Source: Priapulus caudatus (lineage: Eukaryota > Priapulida > Priapulimorpha > Priapulimorphida > Priapulidae). Taken from it: a DNA stretch of 64,000 nt. The notes under the pieces were generated by a model that had not been told where the DNA came from, did no database searches, and saw only the letters and a program-made list of their open reading frames with translations. The position numbers and the translations under genes were made by a program. The stretch covers positions 493,799 through 557,798 of the forward strand of contig NW_014577095.1 of assembly GCF_000485595.1 (NCBI RefSeq), read 5' to 3'. Below are positions 1 to 9,796 of the stretch, one piece after another; position 1 is the first letter of the stretch; each line of letters starts with the position of its first letter.

Positions 1-448
1 TATATAATTATATTCCGCGAGTGTATGACTGTTATGTGTGGTGGCGTGGGGGGGGGAGACTTGTGCACGTTATTGATTTGGAAGCATGCATATATAACTC
101 CAGGGCAGAGTAATTAATTAAAACAACTAAATCCTGGTAAAACGTATACAGAAACACATTGCCAGTAGGGCTGTTGCAATCAGCGGAGAAGAAACGAACT
201 AAACCTTGTGCAGCGGTAAATGGGTGCTCAACCCCTGCATGCACGCTGCTGCTGGTGCGCAGCGCACAGCAGTCGGACAGTTAAGCCTCGTCTATATTTG
301 TCTGTCTACAAAATTTTGCGCGGAACCCCCCCCCCCGTGGAGCTAGACGCTACGAGGCAGCCGGCATTGATATATGCGACGACGGTAGGATTCCAATCCC
401 CTACCCCGCCCCCGCTCGCGAGGGAGGGACCAGAATGTCCTCGCGCTT

Positions 449-857
449 GAATTAGAAATAATCCATAATTGACAATCACGCTTCGATTAGGGATAATCCC
501 TAATGCAAGGCAGGGTTGCTGCTGTAATGGCGGACGACGGTGGCAAACGTAAGAAAAAGCAGACTTGTAAGGATGTTTTTCAGGAGCTGGCAAGCGCTTT
601 AGATAAAGGTAAATGTAGAAAGAAGCCAAAGACAAGTTTTATCGAGTTCAAACGTGATCCCATCACTGGACGACAAATTTACCACACGCCATATCGCCCC
701 AGCAGATTAAGTGCCGCTACCGCTTCGACGTCGGCTTACAAGTTTGCTTTTTCGACGTTTGCGACCGTCGTCCGCCATGACAGCAGCAACCTTGCCTTGC
801 ATTAGGGATTATCCCTAATCGAAGCGCGATTGTCAATTATAGATTATCCCTAATCCA
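449..857. mobile_element. Inverted-repeat element with ~100-bp arms, copy A
   Basis: The left arm (about 449-549) is nearly the reverse complement of the right arm (about 756-857), with a ~206-bp spacer. Each arm contains a 19-bp near-perfect palindrome, ATTAGGGATAATCCCTAAT at 486-504 and its counterpart at 801-819. Each arm also carries the same start-codon segment, ATGGCGGACGACGG. A second copy lies at about 3971-4415. The structure is that of a non-autonomous TIR or foldback element. No convincing target-site duplication is seen because the surrounding sequence is also duplicated. Confidence 0.7.
527..805 (+). CDS. Small lysine-rich ORF inside the inverted-repeat element
   Basis: From the ATG at 527 there is an open frame of 92 codons. 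It begins MADDGGKRKKKQ and has the middle segment TSFIEFKRDPITGRQ. The first codons lie in the left inverted arm, and the right arm read on the minus strand opens with nearly the same residues (M-Q-G-K-V-A-A-V-M-A-D-D-G). I do not recognise the protein. In copy B (4064 onward) the frame is broken by indels that may be sequencing errors. It could be a captured exon, a small element-encoded protein or a chance frame. Confidence 0.25.
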   Translation: MADDGGKRKKKQTCKDVFQELASALDKGKCRKKPKTSFIEFKRDPITGRQIYHTPYRPSRLSAATASTSAYKFAFSTFATVVRHDSSNLALH

Positions 858-925
858 AACTCGAAGATATGTGGGAGGGAGAGAAGACGACGCGCATCGT
901 CCGTGTATAGTCCGTATTCGAGACG

Positions 926-3439
926 CAGGAGAATTACTTCCACGTATCTACATGTACGAGAACGGCGAACACAAGTGATGTGATTTTCTTCGGAGTGTTT
1001 CGTAAATACTGTTTATTCAGCTACAGGTTTTTCATGGCGCTCAACATCATCGTAAGCAAATTGGAACTGTCGAGACGTTCAATATTAGAAACACATGGTT
1101 ATTTATGACAACCTATTAAAAGTGTTGTGCTGGCAACTTAATTAACTTCAAACAGGTTCTAAAGATATTAACTTGACGCTGTAAAATAAACGTTTTGTGT
1201 TTAATCGTCGTATTTATGCTGCGGTGAAACGTAAAATAAATAAGTGTATTAGATTTATTAACTACTAAAACTATTACGTGTATCTCAAATAAATGTGATC
1301 ATTATGGTGAGGGGTTGATTTTTTTCAGGCGTATAGGTAACTGACCATGCCTAATTAACTGCCGACACAGCAGGTATGGTGTTCTCTGCTCTTTCCCATA
1401 TGGCTCACCAATAACGACCCCTCCGCATCCCTAAATAACTAGGGCGCGGAGCGAAAACACTGCGGACAATATTGTTGGTTCGCATCTGTAGGGGAGCTTA
1501 CGAACGACAGAGAAGTTGAGAGAACGTTAGCCGTTCGTCTCAGACCCGATATAGCATGCGAACATGCCATCTGGCTTTGGCACCCACTTTATCCCCGCCT
1601 AACATTAGGCCATATAGTGAGGATTTTCACTGAATATACTTGGTTTTTAGATGAATTGTGGCTGCACTTCGTCACGTCTCCAACGCGGACATATCGTCTC
1701 AAACGATCCGATCGCGGAAAGCTTGTACGTGTGGAGTGAATAGCGGAGAATGACAAGAGTATCAGCCGTTGTCCTATTATATTGTAACGAAATGCTAAGT
1801 TCACCGCATATATAGGTAGAATCGTTACTGCGTCAAATCGTCGATGGCCAAATTTCACCGCCAGCGATCGTGGGGAATCTATCTACACACATCCGTAGAT
1901 CTACGTATCATTGTACAGCATTTATAGCAGTCGGTAGCCAGATCGCCTACGCGCATGGCAGTCGAGACGTTTCTATACTTCATGCAGCAGCCATGAACAC
2001 ATGCAAAGCTCTCCATCTGTATACAAAGCTTCAATGCTGTGAGCGCTTCAGCTACAACAACAACCGACGAACAACACTGCTTCTGTGCACAATTGTAGCG
2101 CGATGCAGTGAATCCCCACATGCTCACCTGCCACACTTCATCAGCTTCCGTAGTAGATAGGATCTGAATCCAATGAACACGTTCCCCTCATATATTAACC
2201 ACCCTTACCCTTAATTATATGCGCATCTGCGCGACAAGGAAGTATACTAAGTTATAGGAACCTTTTTTTTATGTTGACCAATAAAATAAGCACACGATTA
2301 TTAGCATATATTAGCACACGAAATATGTGCCGATATTTTCCTTGGCCGATCTTTAGTATTCATTATCTGCAGAATATGCTTGTTACGTGTGGCCCTGTAG
2401 TGAGAGGTGTGGAGAAGGAAGTCATGGAAAGGATCCGAGCAAGGATGACGAGGGATGTGGAAGGGAGTATAACGGAGGTAAAGAAGAGGAAGATGAGGGG
2501 CACCATGATTGAGAGGATGAGAAAAGGAATAAGGGGGGATGGCGGAGAGGATATTGTGGGGTGAGAATAAGAGGTGATAAAAGAGAGAGAGAGGGTACAA
2601 TGAGGGGACATGGATGGAGAGTGTGATAGTGAGGAACGGGAGATTAAAGAAAAGGGCACGGGTGCATGAGGAATAGAAAGGAGAGTGTGGAATGAAGATC
2701 TAAACATTAGATGAATTCACGAGGTAGTGGGAAAAGGAGGGATGTTTGATTCTTGGGAATTCGTGTTCGATGACAATTAATGATCCTATACTTTGCCGGC
2801 TTAGCGCTGCTGAAGCCTAACGAGCGCAACCATACATTTCTAATACACGGACGCACACACACTCGCACGCACGCGCACAGACACGAACGCACGCACACAG
2901 GCGCGCGCGTACTATCATGCGACAAAAGAAAAACGAATGAAGGCACTCTGCTGTCAACAAGTTGCCCACAGCGTGACAGATATACCGCAAAATTGCGTTT
3001 CCGCGCAGCTATGTGTGTAATATCTTCTAATTACACGGCCTGCGACTGCGAGTCAGTAACAAAACGCCACTACTCGATCGAGTTCGTAGTCATAGTTTTT
3101 ACTCGGCGCATGGGGACGCGATGCGGGCGCCTTTCAACTGTTCACGTAGAACGGAGCGGAAAATCAGCGCCATGTCGCGCTGGTTATACCGGCTGCACGA
3201 CCGCTGCGCCGCTAATAACGGAGCATGATGCATCAGCGGGCACATGCACGTCGATGGCATTTGCACAGCGTGGCGTGGGAAGCAGAGAACGTCTAAAGTC
3301 AGCGCGAAAATACGGACAGCGAAAAACGCGCACTGCGTCGCGTCCTTCAACGACACAGGAGATTCCGTCGACGTATATAGTTGGCGCTATCTCTGATATC
3401 TTTATCCGCCCGCCCATCATTTTTTCTTATATATAATAC

Positions 3440-3440
<1 letters not shown>
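926..3440. other. No recognisable gene between the two repeat copies
   Basis: About 2.5 kb of ordinary sequence separates the repeat copies. Open frames here (for example 2780-3436 on the plus strand) are short, unlike any family I know, and partly formed by a CACG-rich tract at 2848-2912. A purine-rich stretch occupies about 2400-2700. Confidence 0.6.

Positions 3441-3441
<1 letters not shown>

Positions 3442-3484
<43 letters not shown>
3442..3484. repeat. (TA)n microsatellite
   Basis: About 42 bp of alternating TA lead directly into the left end of repeat copy B. Confidence 0.9.
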
Positions 3485-3489
<5 letters not shown>

Positions 3490-4480
3490 TATTCCGGAAG
3501 AGTGTATGACTGTTATGTGTGCGTGGCGTTGGGGGGGCGAGACTTTGTGCCACGTATGAGTTGGAAGCATGCCATACTATAACTCCAGGGCCCAAGCTAA
3601 TTAATTAAAACAACTAATCCTGGCCTAAAACGTATACAGAAGACACATGCCAAAATACGGGCTGTTGCAATAGACGGGAAGAAGAAAGCGAACTAAGACC
3701 TTGTGCAGACGCGTAAACATGGGTGCTCAGACCCTGGCATGCAGCGCTGCTGCTGGTGCGCGCAGCGCACAGCAGTCGCGCGACAGTTAAGCCCTCCGTC
3801 GTATATGATGTCTGTCTTGCAAAATTGTCGCGCGGGAACCCCCCCCCCCCCCGTGAGCTAGAGCCGCTACGAGGCAGCGCCGGCATTGATATATGCCGAC
3901 GACGGTAGGGCATTCCAACCCCCTACCCGCCCCGCCTCGCCGAGGAGGCGACCAGTAATCGTCTTCGCCCGCTTGAGATTAGAGATAATCCAGTTAATTG
4001 ACAATCGCCGCTTCGATTAGTGGATAATTCCCTTAAGGCAAGGCAGCGGTTTGCCTAGCTGTAATGGCGGGACGACGGGTCGCAAACGTGAAGAAAAAGC
4101 CCCAGACTTGTATAGGATGTTTTTCAGGAGCTGGCAAGCGCTATTAGATAAAGTAACTGTAGAAAGAAGCCAAAGACAAGTTTTATCTCGAGTTCAAACG
4201 TTGATCCCATCCACTGCGACGACAAATTTACCACACGCCCATATCGCCCAGCAGGATTAAGCTGCCGCTACCGCTTCGACGGTCGGCTTAAAGTTTGCTT
4301 TTCGACGTTGACGACCGTCGTCCGCCCAGGACAGCAGCAACCTTGCCTGCATTAGGGATTATCCCTAATCCGAAGCGTCGCATTGTCAATTATAGATTTA
4401 TCCCTAACACAAACTCGAAGCGATATGATGGAGGGAGCAGAAGACGTCAACGCGGCTTCGTCCGTGATTAGCTCCGTATT
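3478..4480. repeat. Dispersed ~0.95-kb repeat, copy B (indel-rich)
   Basis: This is the second copy of the segment at 1-925, in the same orientation. Alignment by eye shows the same order of blocks, with frequent extra or missing single bases and few substitutions. That pattern is typical of uncorrected long-read consensus rather than evolutionary divergence. The internal inverted-repeat element is at about 3971-4415. Confidence 0.8.
3971..4415. mobile_element. Inverted-repeat element, copy B
   Basis: This copy has the same arms and spacer as the element at 449-857, including the spacer block CAGGAGCTGGCAAGCGCT. Its open frame is disrupted by many single-base insertions. Confidence 0.65.
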
Positions 4481-4595
4481 CGTCGTGGCGTCGGCGACGG
4501 CGGCGGAGCTGCCCACTGACCCCATAATGATAAATGGCCCCAGCGATTCATAATTTATATATGAATAAGATTATTATTTTGATATTATATTTAGT

Positions 4596-4646
4596 AATTA
4601 TTGATTAGTAGTAGTAGTAGTTAGTAGTAGGCCTAGTATAGTAGTC

Positions 4647-4686
<40 letters not shown>

Positions 4687-4860
4687 AGTAGTAGTAGCTA
4701 GTAGCTTAATAGTAGATAGTAGTAGTAGTCAGTAGTAGTAGCTAGTAGTAGTAGCTTAGGTAGTAGTAGGTAGTAGTAGTAGTAGTAGAGTAGTTAGTAG
4801 TAGTTAGTAGTAGTAGTAGCTACGTAGCTAGTTAGCTAGTAGTAGGAGTAGTAGTAGCAG
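4596..4860. repeat. (TAG)n microsatellite, imperfect
   Basis: A trinucleotide tract of TAG/AGT is interrupted by extra single bases and CTAG steps. It resumes after the element at 4861-5088, which therefore appears inserted into it. Confidence 0.9.
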
Positions 4861-5088
4861 GAGAAGAGTAATATAGGAGAAGTATGACACTCCATAAAGC
4901 ACGAGAATTTCAACATTTGCGTGCCCTAATTTTACGCATGATATATTATATATATATATATATATGATATAGTGATGATTCTTATCGAGTTGCACGTAAT
5001 ATATCATCGGTAAAATTTATGCGCAAGCAAATGTTGATTTCTTCGTGTTTTTGGACGTGTCATACTCTCCTATATTATCTTACTCCCT
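4861..5088. mobile_element. ~228-bp inverted-repeat element within a TAG microsatellite
   Basis: The left end (GAGTAATATAGGAGAAGTATGACAC region) matches the reverse complement of the right end (5058-5088), with arms of about 80 bp. Both arms contain CAACATTTGC and an ATGATATATTA stretch around an AT-rich centre. The element is flanked on both sides by TAG repeats, so the target-site duplication cannot be read. Confidence 0.65.
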
Positions 5089-5460
5089 GGTAGTAGTATT
5101 AGTAGCTAACAGTAGCAGCCAGCCCAGCAGCAGCCAGCAGTAGCAGTCATTCAGTGTAGCAGTAAGCGAGCCCAACCAGCACGCTCCCTCAAACGCTCCA
5201 GACCACACGACCCACACTTTAGCGTATCCAGTAGCAGCTCCACCCAGACAGCAGCAGCAGGATAGCACGCAACAGTACAGTAGCAGTAGCAGCAGTAGTT
5301 AGTAGTAGTAGTCAGTAGTAGTAGTATATTAGTCAGCTCTCGTAGTAGTAGTAGTAGCTGGTTGTGTTGTTGTTGGTTGTTGTTGTTGCTTGTTGCTCGT
5401 TGGTTCGTTGTTGTTTTGTCTGTTCGTTGTTGTTGTTGATTGAATAGTAGTAATATTATC
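5089..5460. repeat. TAG / CAG / TTG-rich imperfect repeats
   Basis: Interrupted trinucleotide repeats: AGTAGCAGC types to about 5350, then TTG types to 5445. Long open frames here are products of the repeats. Confidence 0.7.
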
Positions 5461-5700
5461 ATCATAATGAGGTTTCTGCTGCGATATCATTTTATTTCAA
5501 CTACTAACAAGTAGTTGCTAAAGCACATTTCACAAAAATAGCGCGTCGCACGTGTTATGCGGGGTAGATAGACTACCATTGTTTTGTTAAAGTGTGCATG
5601 AGTTACGCTATACGCATTGCATGAATGAGGCCGCGCATATTCTGGTGTATACTATATATATAGTACTATATATATAATATACTACTATATATATATATAT

Positions 5701-5804
5701 CAAGAGTAAAGCATAATAACCCATCTTATCTTTACTTCTTATCTTACCACCTACACCTACTTCTTATACTACCATCTTATCTTAGGGTTATTATCTTACT
5801 CTTG
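5701..5804. mobile_element. 104-bp palindromic element, CAAGAGTAA termini
   Basis: The left terminus CAAGAGTAAAGCATAATAAC and the reverse complement of the right terminus, CAAGAGTAAGATAATAAC, form imperfect inverted repeats that continue into CCC. TA-repeats flank it on both sides, consistent with insertion into AT-rich DNA but hiding the target-site duplication. The termini resemble those of elements at 15367-15404 and 40982-41042. Confidence 0.6.
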
Positions 5805-6059
5805 ATATATATAATATTATATATATAGCGTGCCAGCTATGGATTGCTGTGCGCAGCGGGATTATGACGCTTATAGCTTATAGCTGATATTAGGTTTTCA
5901 TATAATAATTATCTTGAGCTTCTGTACCGCAATAATTCACTCCAGATTTATGTGAATAGGCGCGTACGTATGCCCGAGCGCATGGTTTAACGTGCATACG
6001 CACGTACGCACGCACATACACACACGCGCCCGTGCGCCCCCCACCCACCCACAAGCGTC

Positions 6060-6715
6060 CGCCAGACACAGACTCCAGACACAAGGCCCAACAGACATAG
6101 ACACCAGACAACAGACACAGCACACAGGACACAGACACACAGACACAGACAAGCAGGCCCCAGACACATCACACAACCCACAGACACAGACACAGACAAC
6201 AACCACGACCACAGACCACAGACACAGACACAGACATAGACCAGGACAACAGAACACATGGACCAACAGACACAGACGCAGCACAGACAACACGACACAA
6301 AAACACAGCACACCAAACACAGACACAAGACACCAGACACAGAGCACAGACACAGACACAGACACAGACGCAGCCGCAGACACAGACACAGACACAGACA
6401 CAGACATAGACACAGACACAGACACAGACACAGACACAGACGCAGACACAGACACAGACACAAACACAGACACAAACACAGACACAGCCACAGACACAGA
6501 CACAGACACAGACGCAGACGCAGACGCAGACACAGGCACAGACACAGACACAGCCACAGGCACAGACACAGACACAGACACAGACACAGCCACAGGCACA
6601 GACACAGACACAAACACAGACACAGGCACAGACACAGACACAGACACAGACGCAGACGCAGACGCAGACACAGACACAGACACAGACGCAGACGCAGACA
6701 CAGATAAAGACAAAG
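6060..6715. repeat. (CAGACA)n hexanucleotide array
   Basis: About 650 bp of degenerate GACACA/CAGACA units with variant GCAGAC and CACAGC steps. All frames are open because the unit length is divisible by three and contains no stop codon. The predicted Thr-Asp, His-Arg, Ser-Val and Cys-Val repeat proteins are products of this array. Confidence 0.9.
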
Positions 6716-6719
6716 ACAA

Positions 6720-8135
6720 AAAGATACAAACCTAAGCACAGGCAAATACTACCTCGCTCGCTCGCCCACCCACCCATGAGTAGCACAGTATATGCACGAT
6801 ATGACGCTATGTACATTAGCGGCAGCAGTAGCAGTAGCAGAGGGCGATTGTAAAGTGGAGTTGTAAAATGCCCGATCAATAATTCATGCGTTTGCACCTC
6901 GACGAAAACCACGTTTACAGGATGTAACGCGAATTGCTCTACGAATGGTTAGTCAGCTCTACGGCGTGTGAACATGCTGGCGACCTCCCTTCAACATTGC
7001 GAATTCCTCATCCGTTCTGTCAGCAAATTCCTATTGTGATAAACGACAATATATTACACGAATGCACACATGGCAGTTCGATATTGCGTGGACTTATGGA
7101 AGAAGTCAGCGAATTCAGACAGGGGGAATATAAGTTGTCACAGATAATCTAAAGGCCGACAAATAAAAGATGTATTTATTCAAATCAGTATTTATTATTA
7201 TTTTTCTGTTGCGGCCACTCTGCCTATCGGGTATGACTAGTAAAGACGTTCTATCCTAACACAATTTATGAATGGAAATTGTTATAACGAATACGGGGTT
7301 TGCGCCGATCTGAAATGTTCTATATTAGATTATCTTTAATGCGCTTGCTAGATCTAACAGAGACTGCCTCAAATGTCTCCAATAGTTGTCGCCCGAACAA
7401 GATACGATGATTCCAACACCAACGTATGTTTACGAACACATCAGGTACTAAGTAAACAGTGCGAACGAGCCACGCTATGATGGAGTCTACACACACGCTC
7501 GCGCACACACGCGCGCACGCACACACGCATGCACGCACGCGCACGCGCGCACACATGTAGCCGCCCATGCGCATTTTGAATAGAGCTTGTATATGGCGGA
7601 ACCCAACAACGTGGTACGGCTTTTGCCGATCGCCTACAGGTTGTTCCGAAATGAAATAGGGTTAGTGCGATGAGCCAACCAAGAGCAACAAAACAGGCTC
7701 GTGATTATTAGCTGTGGATCTCAATGGGTTTCTTACGTGAAACCCTGCGCGCGGGCTTCTTCTCTCGTCATTCCCTGCGAAAACCTCCTCTACATGTGCC
7801 TTGCGAAGGCACCGTCTCCCCATTCCTGGCGTCACCATCCTCTCCTAATTCCCTATATCGCGTGCATCTCCCTCACCCCAGCAATGACTTATACTCGCGA
7901 TGGAAGGTCGCGTGTTTTAACCGGCAGGAGACGCGCTGGTTTAATATTGGTGATATCGTCTGCCATCATGCGTGGCGGGTCGTCAAACAGCACGATAAGG
8001 AGAGATGTGTGAGGTCGATGCTGTTAGTCTGTTTGCCGATCATTTGCATTAATTTTCACGAGGCGACACGTACCGATGTGTACGCGTGTCTGGGCAACGC
8101 AGAACTATGATAGATGGTTGCGTTATTACGTGTGA
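6720..8135. other. No recognisable gene
   Basis: Single-copy sequence with a CACG-rich tract at 7490-7560. The longest frame (about 7724-8110, plus strand) resembles no family I know. Confidence 0.5.
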
Positions 8136-8137
8136 GC

Positions 8138-8326
8138 TCCCTCTGTCTATCTGTCTATCTGCCCGTTTCTTTATGTTTCTGTATGTCTGCCCGTCCGTCC
8201 GCCCGCCCGACCGCCGCCCGACCGCCATCTATCTATCTATCTATCTATATATCTATATATATATATATCTAATCTATCTATCTATCTAACTAACTATCTA
8301 TCTATCTATTTATCTATCTATGTCTC
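8138..8326. repeat. (CTAT)n and CCGCC-rich microsatellite
   Basis: CTATCTGT and CTAT tetranucleotide repeats with a short CCGCC-rich insert and a TA core near 8247-8267. Confidence 0.85.
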
Positions 8327-8675
8327 TCTCTATGCCACTTTCTGATTGTGACTGCATAGCTTCCTTGCCTAACGTTCGTGAACAGCCTAATGAGAACTGA
8401 CATGGTGAAGATGAGACAGCATGCAATTAGTGCGCACAGTATACGTTTAGAGTACTATTAGTCCCGCATGGTGTGCATTACATTCCGCATGTAGCATCAT
8501 CATCCATCGCTGCATTCTGCTAATTACGAAGCAGATGTGTCTGCGACAGATCGCCACGTTAAACAGATGCCCGCGCGTTCCTGTCACGTGCGTGGGAAGC
8601 CAAGCGCTGGAAATCACGTCGGACATGTCGCAGATAGCAGCATGGCTTCGTAGAAATCCGAACGCTGGTGTGTTA

Positions 8676-8916
8676 AGGGAGGCTTATGTCGGGCTTGCGA
8701 GCCGACTCGACTAGAAGCAACTGGATTTCGAGCAACTGGAAGCGATCGGCAGCGACTAGTTGCGTCCAGTTGCCCACTGTTCTATTCCGAGCAACTAGTG
8801 GCGGCCAGTCGCAGGCAGTCGCGTCGCAGTCGACCGACCTAAGCACTGCAGTCGCAGTGCATTGCAGCCAGTTGCTTCCAGTCGAGTCGGCTCGCAAGCC
8901 CGACATAAGCCCCCCT
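8676..8916. mobile_element. 241-bp MITE with TTA target-site duplication
   Basis: The left terminus AGGGAGGCTTATGTCGGGCT pairs with the reverse complement of the right terminus, AGGGGGGCTTATGTCGGGCT. The inverted arms run about 48 bp. The trinucleotide TTA lies immediately outside each end (8673-8675 and 8917-8919). A 3-bp TTA/TAA duplication is characteristic of PIF/Harbinger-type insertion. The interior is built of recurring GCAACT and AGTCGC blocks and has no transposase. Superfamily assignment is inference from the duplication only. Confidence 0.75.
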
Positions 8917-9180
8917 TTAGTGTTCTCTCTCCCGGTCGGCTGATCAATGGCTTAGAGGCGCGAGTGATCGGTGAGACAATATAGCGTATACCCGCTACTA
9001 GCTTAGTTACGGACACTGCAGTGCTGTGACGACGGAAGGCATGAGCAGTTTTGGGAGCACACAAGCGGACGTATGCTCAGCCACGCCTATACATCCACGC
9101 CATATAGTCATTGTAAGAAGCGAAATTTCTTTTGCAAGACCTATAACGGCGTCGCGCTAACGGGCAAGCTCTCCTGCTGG

Positions 9181-9333
9181 CACACGTATACATACACGTA
9201 CATACACGTACATACACGTACATACACCTACATACACGTACATACACGTACATACACGTACATACACCTACATACAAGAACATACACGTACATACACGTA
9301 CATACACGTACATACACATACATACACGTACAT
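9181..9333. repeat. 10-bp minisatellite (TACACGTACA)n
   Basis: About 15 units of a decanucleotide, with CACCTACATA and CAAGAACATA variants at regular spacing suggesting a higher-order unit. Confidence 0.85.
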
Positions 9334-9796
9334 GCGCTCATGGATCAAGCACACAGGAGGGGATTATTTGATTTGTTTGCCGTTCGCTTACCATAGACAC
9401 AGCCAAGCGCCAAAGTAGCACCGCAGCAGCGCATACAGTGAAGCACCGCGCATTAACGAAGCCAACAACCTGATGTTTAACGAGCACACGTACACGCACG
9501 CGCACGCACGCGCACATACACGCACACATCAGTGCGCGCACGGACATACACACGCGCATACGCGAGCAGGCGGACAGTCGCAAACAACGTCGATATAGGA
9601 ATCTGGTAATGATAGAAATAAGCCTGATGTATAACGAGTGGAGCCACAGACGCTGCATCCCTGTGTTTAGGTACGCGCATTCGACCCTGACTAATTGGCC
9701 GACTGCGAGCAGACGTAAACTATTCCAAATAGACAACCATCGCAGCGCTGTGTTCGTTAGCATCGTAGTGTTGATGAACCTTTCATATAGATATAC

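Larger units (their letters stand above)
1..925. repeat. Dispersed ~0.95-kb repeat, copy A (cut by window edge)
   Basis: This segment matches 3478-4480 almost throughout. Both begin with the same TATATAATTATATTCC stretch, share a C-run near 327-338 (3840-3852), the block GAGGCAGCC..GGCATTGATATATG, and an inverted-repeat element (449-857 here). The match extends past that element to GTCCGTATTCG near 925. Copy A is clean, while copy B is full of single-base indels. I do not recognise the family. The 2.5 kb between the copies is unrelated, so this may be a dispersed repeat or a segmental duplication. Confidence 0.8.

Noticed and set aside
2780-3436. 218-codon plus-strand open frame
   Set aside because: The N-terminal part is a CACG-repeat translation and the rest has no recognisable similarity.
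5937-6745. Long open frames in all directions encoding Ser-Val, Cys-Val, Thr-Asp or His-Arg repeat proteins
   Set aside because: All are translations of one hexanucleotide array with no stop codon in its unit; no coding signal beyond that.
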